From an uncultured Clostridia bacterium (GTDB lineage Bacteria > Bacillota > Clostridia > Oscillospirales > Acutalibacteraceae), in assembly GCA_945863885.1 (NCBI GenBank), contig CAMAZY010000027.1, positions 1 to 36,142 on the forward strand: DNA of 36,142 bases, read 5' to 3'. Positions 16,129 through 24,008 of the stretch are shown one piece after another. The translations under genes and the position numbers were made by a program. The notes below the pieces were generated by a model. That model saw only the letters and a program-made list of their open reading frames with translations, was not told the DNA's origin and did no database searches. Within the stretch, counting starts at the first letter, position 1. The number at the start of each line of letters is the position of its first letter.

Positions 16129-17088
16129 TTATTTTTCAAATGGATATACGAACTTCATTTGCCGGCGGCATTCGTCCATGATTTTCATGCAGTCCGCCGT
16201 CGCCGTAAACGGGATATAATCCGATTCGGTTTTGCCGCTTCTGATTTCGTCGGCAGCTCTCGAAAATTCAACAAGATAATCCGTCTTTCCGTTATAAACC
16301 GTTTTCCCCTTGCCGTTTTTCAAAACAACCTTTGACGCCATATGAAAGAAGGTCGGGAACGTGATTTTTCCCTCGGTGCCTTTGATGACACAGCTTTCTT
16401 TCAGAGAGTACAGCGACATTTTCAGCACGCACCGGAATCCGTCGTAGCTTAAAATCACGGTTTCGGCAACATCGATTCCGTCTTTGATTTTGCCTGTACA
16501 CTCAATTTTTTTCGGGAAGCCGAAAAGGTTGTAGCAATAGGTAATCGGATAAATTCCGATATCAAGAAGTGCTCCGCCTGCGGTTTCCGGCATACGGACC
16601 CGTGAGTCTTTTGCCATGAACCGACCCGGGAAAGCGTAGCTGATCTTCACTTCTTTGACCTTTCCGATTTCACCGCCGTCGACCCATTTCTTGACCGTCA
16701 GCGCAACGTCGGAAAACCACGTCCACATCGCTTCGCAAAAGTAGACTCCTGTTTCTTTTGCGGTGTCAATCAGCGTTTCGACGTCTTTTCCGTTAACCCC
16801 GACCGGTTTTTCACAAAGGACGCTTTTCCCGCCCTTCATCGCCCTCACCGCATAGTCAACATGGCTTGTGTGCGGCGTAGCGATATAAACACCGTCTACC
16901 TCGTTTCGAAAAACCGCTTCCTCAAAACTGTCATACGCTTTTGCGGAAAATTTTTCAGCGAATGCCTTCGCTTTTTCAAAATTGCGGCTGTAAACCGAAA
17001 CGATTTCGTGTTCCCCGGCGGTGATCTGTCTTGCCGTCGAATATGCAATATTTCCGCTTCCGATATACGCCCATCTGAATTTACTCAT
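16129..17088 (-). CDS. Gfo/Idh/MocA family oxidoreductase
   Basis: NAD(P)-dependent oxidoreductase of 319 residues acting on a sugar, cyclitol or derivative. The N-terminal Rossmann fold shows YIGSGNIAYSTA, and the catalytic EKPVGVN lies near residue 95. The C-terminal half is the family's alpha/beta substrate domain. ATG 17088 is chosen because GGGAGG lies just upstream, and the longer frame to 17130 would begin inside a hairpin. It follows an esterase gene after 87 bp; co-transcription is possible. Substrate unknown. Confidence 0.87.
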   Translation of the reverse strand: MSKFRWAYIGSGNIAYSTARQITAGEHEIVSVYSRNFEKAKAFAEKFSAKAYDSFEEAVFRNEVDGVYIATPHTSHVDYAVRAMKGGKSVLCEKPVGVNGKDVETLIDTAKETGVYFCEAMWTWFSDVALTVKKWVDGGEIGKVKEVKISYAFPGRFMAKDSRVRMPETAGGALLDIGIYPITYCYNLFGFPKKIECTGKIKDGIDVAETVILSYDGFRCVLKMSLYSLKESCVIKGTEGKITFPTFFHMASKVVLKNGKGKTVYNGKTDYLVEFSRAADEIRSGKTESDYIPFTATADCMKIMDECRRQMKFVYPFEK

Positions 17089-17106
17089 TTTCTGCCTCCC
17101 AAAGCC

Positions 17107-17141
17107 AAGGCGGCGAGAAAGCTGTTTCATCCTGCCGCCTT
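17107..17141. other. Inverted repeat between esterase and oxidoreductase genes
   Basis: Perfect 8-bp GC-rich arms (17107-17114/17134-17141) with a 19-nt loop, just upstream of the oxidoreductase ribosome site. Possible processing or partial-termination site. Confidence 0.4.
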
Positions 17142-17175
17142 TTACGTTATTGTTTATTTTACTTTGTCGGTTTTA

Positions 17176-18051
17176 TCAATATCCGAACGCTGTTTTGCTC
17201 CATTCGACAAGCGTCTGATAGTAGAGATCCGCCGAAGCCGAAGACTCAGCCAACACACCGTGATTTGCGCCCTCAAAGGTTATCAGCAAATAGGAGGCTC
17301 CTGCATCGCTGAGCTTCTGAGATAGAATCTGCGCATTTGTATACGGAACAATCTCGTCCGCTGTCCCGTGACAAAGAATGGTCTTCGGAACCGTAGCACT
17401 CACATGCGAAACAGGCGAAGCTGCAAGAAGCTCCTGCTCGTAATCCCGATAATTGTCGGCCGTTAAGCCGCTTACCCCTGCAACACCGCCGAGCAGCGTT
17501 TCCACGCCTTCTACTTTATAAAAATTCGGGTCGGAAAGATCCGTCGGGCCGGCAAGGCTTGCCACATAGTCAACGGGAATCGGATACATTCCCTGATTTT
17601 TATAAGCGTAAAGCAACGAAAGGTGTGCGCCGGCGGAATAGCCGATAAGCCCACAGCATTTGATTGTATATCCGTTTTCCTGTGCTTTTTGCTTAATAAA
17701 AACAAGGGCAGACTGTATGTCTTCAAGCATCTCGATATAGGTTGCTTTTTCATCAAGCATACGATAATTCAGCGATGCCGTTGCATAGCCGAAGTCACGG
17801 GTGACACCTTTTGCGGTTTCATCCATCTCCTTCTTGTCTCCGCTCGCCCAGCCGCCGCCATGGATATACACGATAAGACCGACAGTTTTGTCGTCCCGTT
17901 CGGGCAGATACAAATCAAGCTTCTGACTGCTTGAAACCGAGCCGTAGGCTAAATCCTTGAATTCGGTTACGCCGGGCGTCTTCGGGGTGAGTCCGAAAAG
18001 GCTCATAATGAAAGCAATAATCGACATGAAAAAAGCGATGATTTTTTGCAT
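17176..18051 (-). CDS. Alpha/beta hydrolase, probable secreted or anchored carboxylesterase
   Basis: Esterase/lipase of the hormone-sensitive-lipase or BD-FAE-like type, 291 residues. Oxyanion motif HGGGWASGDK (about 70-79), nucleophile GYSAGAH (about 143-149), catalytic Asp in GTADEIVPY and His in GANHG complete the triad. The first 22 residues (IIAFFMSIIAFIMSLFG) form a hydrophobic leader or anchor without a clear cleavage site. The first segment resembles that of the protease inhibitor at 32904. Ribosome site AGGAGG precedes ATG 18051. Confidence 0.88.
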   Translation of the reverse strand: MQKIIAFFMSIIAFIMSLFGLTPKTPGVTEFKDLAYGSVSSSQKLDLYLPERDDKTVGLIVYIHGGGWASGDKKEMDETAKGVTRDFGYATASLNYRMLDEKATYIEMLEDIQSALVFIKQKAQENGYTIKCCGLIGYSAGAHLSLLYAYKNQGMYPIPVDYVASLAGPTDLSDPNFYKVEGVETLLGGVAGVSGLTADNYRDYEQELLAASPVSHVSATVPKTILCHGTADEIVPYTNAQILSQKLSDAGASYLLITFEGANHGVLAESSASADLYYQTLVEWSKTAFGY

Positions 18052-18098
18052 ACAAGAGACCTCCTTATTTTAGCGGATAACCGCACTTTCTTAATTCA

Positions 18099-18128
18099 AA
18101 TTTATCACACCGAAAAGGTGCTTGTCAA
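18099..18128 (-). promoter_or_regulatory. Promoter of the esterase gene
   Basis: Perfect TTGACA (18123-18128) and TAAATT (18099-18104), 18-nt spacer. Confidence 0.65.
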
Positions 18129-18178
18129 TAGGTTTGTTCGTTTTTTGTAAACATTTTATCCCGTTTTGTAATCGAAAT

Positions 18179-18312
18179 TGTCGCTCATAAAGCGACCTTT
18201 TTTGAAAGATACTTTTTTATAATACTGTCGTATTCAAACAATACCGACACCGCCCGGCGCCTTTGACCTCACACCCCGGCGAGCCTTACGGTCAGCCGTG
18301 TCGAAGGCGCTT
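18179..18312. other. Structured intergenic region without a gene
   Basis: Between the esterase promoter and the antiporter gene I see no open frame of substance but several hairpins. One is gtcgct/agcgac (about 18179-18196) with a six-T run. Another is near 18226-18246 with one bulge. An 11-bp stem (about 18258-18268/18302-18312, one G-T pair) encloses an acgg/ccgt tetraloop hairpin and is followed by TTTTG. It may be an RNA gene or stacked terminators. Confidence 0.4.
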
Positions 18313-18374
18313 TTGTTGTTTTTGCAGCATAAAGCGAAAAATATCCCGATTCTGTTTTCTATTCTCCGAAAAAC

Positions 18375-18408
18375 AACGGGAGTCTCGGTTTTTTACCGGA
18401 CTCCCGTT
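18375..18408. terminator. Terminator of the marR-ABC-antiporter operon
   Basis: Long stem (18375-18389/18395-18408) with an interior bulge, a T-run on the - strand and a weaker one on the + strand. Confidence 0.75.
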
Positions 18409-18427
18409 TTCTGTTGAATGGATATTG

Positions 18428-19441
18428 TTACCCGAGCACCAGCACGCCGGTTTCTTTAAGCACGAGACAGACCATGTAGGTGACATATACAGCAAGCAGC
18501 GCAAAGCCCTGCCACTTTCTGAACTTGCCGCTGATAATCGTCGGGACGACCGCAATGGCACAAGCTAAGATGCAAATCGGAAAGTCGAAGACGATGTTGA
18601 CCCGTTCAACCGGAAGCGCCTTTCCGTCAATCAGGGCACAGATCGGAAGAATCATCGTAAGGTCAATGATGTTCGCACCGACAATGTTGCCGACCGAAAG
18701 ACCCGATTCCTTTTTCTTGATTGCCGTAAGCGTTGTAACAAACTCAGGCAGGGAAGTACCGAGAGCGATTACCGTAAAGCCGATAATGGCTTCGCTGATA
18801 TGGAAGCCTCTTGCAATCGTCTGACCGGCACCGACAAGAAATTCAGCGCCGAAAACGATACCGGCGGTACCCAAAATGAAAAGCAGCAGCTTTCCGGGGA
18901 TTTCCTTTTTTTCGTGCGCATCAATTTCATCGTTTTCCGCACCCTTTTTGCCCTCAATGAGATTGCTGATCATAAACGTCAGGAAAACGGATCCGAGAAT
19001 GAGTGCCGACCACCACGGAAGCGACAGCTTCAGTGAAAGAACCGTCAGAATAACCGCCGACGCAAGTAAAAGCCCGCCCTTAAGAGAAAAGCTCTTTCTG
19101 TTGACAGCACCGGCCATCGCCACGAGCGAAACGCCCATAATAAGGGTCGTATTGGCGGTAACGGAGCCGACCGCATTGCCGATGGCGAGCTGAGCCGAAT
19201 CGTTCATCGCCGCTCTGACGGAAACAAGAAGTTCGGGAAGTGTGGTTGCGAACGACACAACCGTTGCGCCGACAACGAACTTCGGGATACCCGTCGCCTC
19301 CGCAAACCATGAGGCGGAATCAACGAACCAGTCGCCGCCTTTGATGATAAAAACAAGTCCTACGACAAAAAATACAATTGCCACAAGCATCAGCGGCGTT
19401 CCGCTGAGGGAGGAAAACAAGGTTGCTCCGAAAAATTCCAT
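18428..19441 (-). CDS. Calcium/sodium (CaCA-type) antiporter
   Basis: Cation exchanger of 337 residues with about ten membrane segments and two repeated Na_Ca_ex halves. Alpha-1 repeat: VVGATVVSFATTLPELLVSV. Alpha-2 repeat: IIGFTVIALGTSLPEFVTTL followed by VGNIVGANIIDLTMIL. The conserved acidic residues are present in both. The start ATG is 25 bp after the ABC gene, so it is the last gene of that operon. The exact ion is not certain. Confidence 0.92.
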   Translation of the reverse strand: MEFFGATLFSSLSGTPLMLVAIVFFVVGLVFIIKGGDWFVDSASWFAEATGIPKFVVGATVVSFATTLPELLVSVRAAMNDSAQLAIGNAVGSVTANTTLIMGVSLVAMAGAVNRKSFSLKGGLLLASAVILTVLSLKLSLPWWSALILGSVFLTFMISNLIEGKKGAENDEIDAHEKKEIPGKLLLFILGTAGIVFGAEFLVGAGQTIARGFHISEAIIGFTVIALGTSLPEFVTTLTAIKKKESGLSVGNIVGANIIDLTMILPICALIDGKALPVERVNIVFDFPICILACAIAVVPTIISGKFRKWQGFALLAVYVTYMVCLVLKETGVLVLG

Positions 19442-19466
19442 TGTAAGTCTCCGTTTCTAATTGAAA

Positions 19467-21386
19467 TTACTCCAACTCAAACGCACCGGTGTAAAGCTGA
19501 CAATACTTTCCTTTGTCGGCAATCAGCTTTTCGTGGCTGCCTCTTTCGATGATACGTCCGTTTTCAAGGACCATGATAACGTCCGAATTCTGAACGGTCG
19601 AAAGACGGTGCGCAATAACGAATACCGTTCTGCCTTTCATCAACGCGTCCATGCCCTTTTGGACAAGCGCTTCCGTTCTCGTATCAATGGAAGAGGTTGC
19701 CTCGTCAAGAATCATAACCGGCGGATCGGCTACGGCAGCTCTTGCGATGGAAATGAGCTGACGCTGACCCTGAGAGAGGTTGGCACCGTTCCCCGTGAGC
19801 ACCGTATTATAGCCGTCCGGCAGTCTTCTTATAAAATCGTCTGCGTTGGCGAGTCTTGCTGCATTATACACCTGTTCGTCCGTTGCGTCAAGGTTTCCGT
19901 AACGAATATTTTCCATAACCGTCCCCGTAAACAGGTTGGTATCCTGCAAAACAATCCCCAACGAGCGGCGAAGATCGGACTTTTTAATCTTGTTGATGTT
20001 GATGCCGTCGTAGCGGATCTTGCCGTCGGCAATATCGTAAAAACGGTTGATCAGGTTCGTAATGGTCGTTTTTCCGGCTCCCGTGGCGCCGACGAAGGCA
20101 ACCTTCTGACCCGGCTCGGCATAAAGCGAAATATTATGAAGCACCGTTTTTTTGCCGTCGTAGGAGAAGTCCACATCATAAAAGCGTACCTCTCCCTGAA
20201 GCTCCGTGTAGGTGACGGTTCCGTCCTCATGCGGATGCTTCCACGCCCAATGACCCGTGTTTTCCCCGGCCTCTTTGATTTCTCCGTTTTCTTTTGTCAC
20301 GTTGACAAGCGTGACATAGCCGTCGTCCGTCTCTTCTTTTTCGTCAAGCAGGTCGAAAATTCTTTCGGCACCGGCAAGCGCCATCGCCGCCGAGGAAAGC
20401 TGCTGTGAAATCTGATTGACGGGCATGGTAAAGCTTTTAGTCAGCTGTAAGAACGAAGCCACGGAAGCGAGACTTAAGCCGCCGACGCCCGAAACGGACA
20501 GCAGACCGCCTAAGAAAGCGACAAGCACATACTGAAGATGACCGAGATTGTTGTTGATCGGGCCTAAGATGTTCGCAAACTTGTTCGCCCTGTAGGCACT
20601 TTCAAAAAGCGCCTCGTTTCTTTCGTCAAATTCCTCTTTGACCTTATCCTCGTGACAGAAAACCTTGATAACCTTCTGACCGGTGATCATTTCTTCAACG
20701 TAACCGTTGACAGAACCTAAAGCTTTTTGCTGTCCGACAAAGAACTTGCCGCTCTTTCCGGCAACCTTACCCGAAATAAAGAACATGAACAGAATAAAAA
20801 CGATAACAAAGGCGGTCAGGTGCAGACTCGTATAACACATCGCCGCAAAAACGGATACAATCGTCACCACCGACGACACAACCTGAACAAGTGTCTGCGA
20901 AATCAGCTGTCTTAACGTATCGGCGTCGTTCGTAAAGCGGCTCATAATGTCGCCGTGAGTGTTTTGGTCGAAATACTTAATCGGAAGCGTCTGAAGATGT
21001 GCGAACATATCGTTTCTCATCTGCCTGAGCACGCCTTGCGAAACGTAAGCCATGATGATACTCTGGACATAGGTTGCAACAATTCCCGCAAGGAAAAGCA
21101 TCGCCATTTTCAACAGTGCGCCAAACAGTCCGCCCCAGTCGGGATCGGAAGAGCCGATCATCGGCTCGATATAATCGGCAATCAGCGTTTTGATAAACAG
21201 CGACGAGCCGACGTTAGCTCCGGCGGAAACCGCAATACACAGCACTACCGCAAAAAGCTTGAGCTTGTTGCCCTTTGCTATATAGCCGACAAGTCTTTTC
21301 AATGTGCCTTTTTTGGCCTTTTTTCTCGGCATTCCTCTTGCCGGAGGGCCGCCCATCGGTCCTTTTACCGCTCTTGCTTCAGCCAT
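19467..21386 (-). CDS. Heterodimeric ABC exporter, canonical half (ATP-binding/permease)
   Basis: Half-transporter of about 639 residues with six membrane segments and one nucleotide-binding domain. Walker A GATGAGKTT, Q-loop LQDTNLFTG, signature LSQGQRQL, Walker B VMILDEATSSID with the catalytic Glu, and H-loop IAHRLST are all intact. An insertion between membrane and ATPase domains (GHWAWKHPHEDGTVTY) is typical of this export subfamily. ATG 21386 is preferred over GTG 21392 for spacing from AGGGG. It overlaps the preceding partner gene, so the two are translated together. Confidence 0.93.
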   Translation of the reverse strand: MAEARAVKGPMGGPPARGMPRKKAKKGTLKRLVGYIAKGNKLKLFAVVLCIAVSAGANVGSSLFIKTLIADYIEPMIGSSDPDWGGLFGALLKMAMLFLAGIVATYVQSIIMAYVSQGVLRQMRNDMFAHLQTLPIKYFDQNTHGDIMSRFTNDADTLRQLISQTLVQVVSSVVTIVSVFAAMCYTSLHLTAFVIVFILFMFFISGKVAGKSGKFFVGQQKALGSVNGYVEEMITGQKVIKVFCHEDKVKEEFDERNEALFESAYRANKFANILGPINNNLGHLQYVLVAFLGGLLSVSGVGGLSLASVASFLQLTKSFTMPVNQISQQLSSAAMALAGAERIFDLLDEKEETDDGYVTLVNVTKENGEIKEAGENTGHWAWKHPHEDGTVTYTELQGEVRFYDVDFSYDGKKTVLHNISLYAEPGQKVAFVGATGAGKTTITNLINRFYDIADGKIRYDGININKIKKSDLRRSLGIVLQDTNLFTGTVMENIRYGNLDATDEQVYNAARLANADDFIRRLPDGYNTVLTGNGANLSQGQRQLISIARAAVADPPVMILDEATSSIDTRTEALVQKGMDALMKGRTVFVIAHRLSTVQNSDVIMVLENGRIIERGSHEKLIADKGKYCQLYTGAFELE

Positions 21387-23124
21387 TATCACTCGCCCCT
21401 TTCTTTTGTGAATTATAAACCTCGGTATAAATTGTATTGGTATTCATCAACTCTTCATGCGAGCCGAATGCTGCAACCCGGCCGCCGTCGAGCACGATAA
21501 TCTTATCGGCGTGCTCAATAGAAGAAATTCTCTGTGCAATAATAATCTTTGTCGTCTCCGGAATATATTCCGCAAATGCCTTTCTGATCATCGCGTCGGT
21601 CTTGGTGTCAACGGCGCTGGTCGAGTCGTCAAGAATCAGAATCTTCGGCTTTTTCAGCAGTGCTCTTGCGATACAAAGCCGCTGCTTCTGTCCACCGGAA
21701 ACGTTTGTGCCGCCCTCTTCGATATAGGTGTCGTAGCCGTCGGGGAACTGACGGATAAAGCCGTCCGCCTGCGAAAGACGGCAGGCCTCTTCGATTTCTT
21801 CGTCCGTTGCATTCTCGTTGCCCCAACGGAGGTTTTCTTTAATCGTGCCCGAGAACAGAACATTCTTCTGAAGCACCATGGCAACATTGTTGCGAAGCGT
21901 GTCCAGGTCGTAGTCCCGGACGTCAACGCCGCCGACCTTTACGCTTCCTTTTGTGACGTCGTAAAGACGGGGAATGAGCTGAACAAAGGTTGACTTTGAC
22001 GAGCCGGTCGAGCCGATGATACCGATCGTTTCGCCCGAATGGATGGTCAGGCTGACATCCTTTAAGCAAAGCTTGTTTTCGTCCTTGGCGTAGCTGAAGC
22101 TGACACCGTCAAATTCGACGCTGCCGTCCTTGACCTCGGTTATCGGGTTTTCGCCGTTTGTAAGGTCGCTTGTCTTGCTTAACACTTCGCAAATTCTTTC
22201 GGCGGACGCTTTGGACATGATCATCATGACGAAAATCATCGAAAGCATCATCAGTGTCATAAGGATCTGCATCGAATACGTCAGAAGCGTCACAAGGTCG
22301 CCCGTTGTCATGGAAGCCTCTCCGTTTGCGCCGACAATCATTCTGGCACCGAACCAGGAAATCAGAATCATGACCGTATAGGCGCTCAGCTGCATAAACG
22401 GGCCGTTCAGGGCAAGCAGCTTTTCCGCCTTGACAAAACCTGCGTAGATCATATCGGAAACACTGTTGAACTTTTCTTTTTCTTTATCCTCTCTGACAAA
22501 GGCTTTTACCACCCGGATGCCGCTTAAGTTTTCGGAAACAACACGGTTGAGCTTATCGTAAGTCTTGAAAACCCTCGAAAAAATCGGGTGGGCATTTTTA
22601 ACAATCAGACCGAGCCCCAATCCTAAAAGCGGAACCACGGCAAGGAAAATCATGGAAAGCCTTGCGTTAACCTTAATTGTCATGGCAAGAGAGAAAACCA
22701 GCATCAGCGGCGATCTGACGGCGATGCGGATAATCATCTGATAGGCGTTTTGCAGGTTCGTCACGTCGGTCGTAACCCGTGTCACAAGTCCCGAAACCGA
22801 AAACGAGTCGATATTCGAAAACGAGAAGCTTTGTACGTTGTGGAACATATCATGCCGTAAGTTTTTCGCAAAGCCGACCGATGCGTAAGCTGCGTATTTT
22901 CCCGCAAGTACACCGAAAATCATCGACATTACGCAAAATACGGCAAGCATCGACCCGATTTTAATGATATAATTCATGTCGCCGGCATTGATGCCGTTGT
23001 CGAGAAGCTTGCCCATATAATATGGTATAACAACCTCCATAACGACCTCAAGCGAAACGAAAAACGGTGCAAGCAGAGAAGGCTTTTTATATTCCCTGAT
23101 ACACTTTGAAAGCTGTTTAATCAT
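21379..23124 (-). CDS. Heterodimeric ABC exporter, degenerate half (ATP-binding/permease)
   Basis: Half-transporter of 581 residues, six membrane segments plus ATPase domain. Walker A GSTGSSKSTF and signature VSGGQKQR are present, but the catalytic Glu after Walker B is Asp (LILDDSTSAVD) and the H-loop His is Gln (IIIAQRISS). These changes are typical of the non-catalytic half of asymmetric heterodimers such as BmrC. It overlaps marR by 8 bp (ATGATTAA) and the second ABC gene, so all three are coupled. Confidence 0.93.
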   Translation of the reverse strand: MIKQLSKCIREYKKPSLLAPFFVSLEVVMEVVIPYYMGKLLDNGINAGDMNYIIKIGSMLAVFCVMSMIFGVLAGKYAAYASVGFAKNLRHDMFHNVQSFSFSNIDSFSVSGLVTRVTTDVTNLQNAYQMIIRIAVRSPLMLVFSLAMTIKVNARLSMIFLAVVPLLGLGLGLIVKNAHPIFSRVFKTYDKLNRVVSENLSGIRVVKAFVREDKEKEKFNSVSDMIYAGFVKAEKLLALNGPFMQLSAYTVMILISWFGARMIVGANGEASMTTGDLVTLLTYSMQILMTLMMLSMIFVMMIMSKASAERICEVLSKTSDLTNGENPITEVKDGSVEFDGVSFSYAKDENKLCLKDVSLTIHSGETIGIIGSTGSSKSTFVQLIPRLYDVTKGSVKVGGVDVRDYDLDTLRNNVAMVLQKNVLFSGTIKENLRWGNENATDEEIEEACRLSQADGFIRQFPDGYDTYIEEGGTNVSGGQKQRLCIARALLKKPKILILDDSTSAVDTKTDAMIRKAFAEYIPETTKIIIAQRISSIEHADKIIVLDGGRVAAFGSHEELMNTNTIYTEVYNSQKKGASDNG

Positions 23125-23569
23125 GCTCCGATTCCTCCTTTATATTGGAATTGATTTTGTCGAGCACCGAGAAAAAAACTTCAATATCTTTTTGGTCAAT
23201 GCCCTTGGTAATGGTTTTTTCAAGCTTTTCAAAATCACTGATGACAAGCTGTTGAATTTCAAGCGCCTTTTCGGTCAGCACGATTTTTTTCAGCCGCCGG
23301 TCACCGTCCACACTTTTGCGCTCAATCAAACCGTTCTTTTCCATGAGATTAAGCATATTCGTCACGGTCGAGCCTCTTATGTTAAACTCCTTTTCAATGT
23401 CCCGTTGAAAGATATCACGGTCACGGTTTTCATAGATATAACCGATAATATGGCCGTGATTTCCGGTCACGTTATCAATATATGACTTCGTATGCGTGTT
23501 ATCAATATACCGTTTGATGAGCCGTGACGTCCGGTGAAGCTGAAAGTGAAGCTGTTTTTCCTTTTCCAC
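23117..23569 (-). CDS. MarR family transcriptional regulator
   Basis: Winged-helix repressor of 150 residues. The recognition region is DIEKEFNIRGSTVTNMLNLM and the wing is SVDGDRRLKKIVLT, with dimerisation helices at both ends. GTG start at 23569 with GGAGG 8 nt upstream. It heads the operon with two ABC genes and the antiporter. Palindromic sites overlapping its own promoter indicate autoregulation, with drug-responsive derepression as the likely logic (inference). Confidence 0.92.
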   Translation of the reverse strand: MEKEKQLHFQLHRTSRLIKRYIDNTHTKSYIDNVTGNHGHIIGYIYENRDRDIFQRDIEKEFNIRGSTVTNMLNLMEKNGLIERKSVDGDRRLKKIVLTEKALEIQQLVISDFEKLEKTITKGIDQKDIEVFFSVLDKINSNIKEESEHD

Positions 23570-23595
23570 GCCGTAGCCTCCTCGCTTTAAAGAAG

Positions 23596-23622
23596 TTAGT
23601 CAACTAATTGTTAGTTTACTAA
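23596..23622. promoter_or_regulatory. Probable MarR operator: two tandem 12-bp palindromes
   Basis: Two copies of TTAGTnnACTAA (23596-23607 and 23611-23622) separated by 3 bp. They lie 1 bp from the -10 box of the marR promoter, over the expected transcription start. This placement would block RNA polymerase. Confidence 0.75.
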
Positions 23623-23623
23623 G

Positions 23624-23652
23624 ATTATACCCTGTATGAAGTTGATTTTCAA
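23624..23652 (-). promoter_or_regulatory. Promoter of the marR-ABC operon
   Basis: TTGAAA (23647-23652) and TATAAT (23624-23629), 17-nt spacer. Confidence 0.75.
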
Positions 23653-23897
23653 TTGTCAAACCGTACAGAGACAGAGCAATACAAGCATGTGATTTTGTGC
23701 ACGTTTTCATCGAAAATGAATAAAAATACAGATGCTTATTATTCTTATCGTTCATTAAAATCCGGAACGATTTTCGCCCGGTTCCGACAAGTTTTACACC
23801 TGCAATTCTGTGCTTAAACCTGCCCCCACCAAAGGTCAATTTTGACCGGTTTTTTGTCCGTTTTGAGTTTGAAAACAACACCTGAAAGTCGCAAAAC

Positions 23898-23926
23898 TTG
23901 ACAAGACTGTCACTTTTTGATATAAT
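23898..23926 (+). promoter_or_regulatory. Promoter of the secreted lysozyme gene
   Basis: Perfect TTGACA (23898-23903) and TATAAT (23921-23926), 17-nt spacer. An inverted repeat tgaca/tgtca (23899-23912) overlaps the -35 box and could be an operator. The remaining DNA 23653-23897 shows only a ggtcaa/ttgacc hairpin (23834-23847) and no supportable gene. Confidence 0.75.
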
Positions 23927-24008
23927 ACTCGACGTTGTGCAAAAATCACAACAGTCAACTCCGAATAAAACACCAAAAAAACGTGCATATTTTCAGTGAG
24001 GTGATTTC

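Noticed and set aside
15855-16181. Open frame on the + strand with RRKGFEPPTFWFVAKHSIQLSYRR-like translation
   Set aside because: This is translation through the reverse strand of tRNA-Arg, a common annotation artefact; there is no ribosome site and the tRNA is certain.
23600-23881. Open frame of 93 codons upstream of marR on the - strand
   Set aside because: It covers the marR promoter and operator, has no ribosome site and no recognisable composition.
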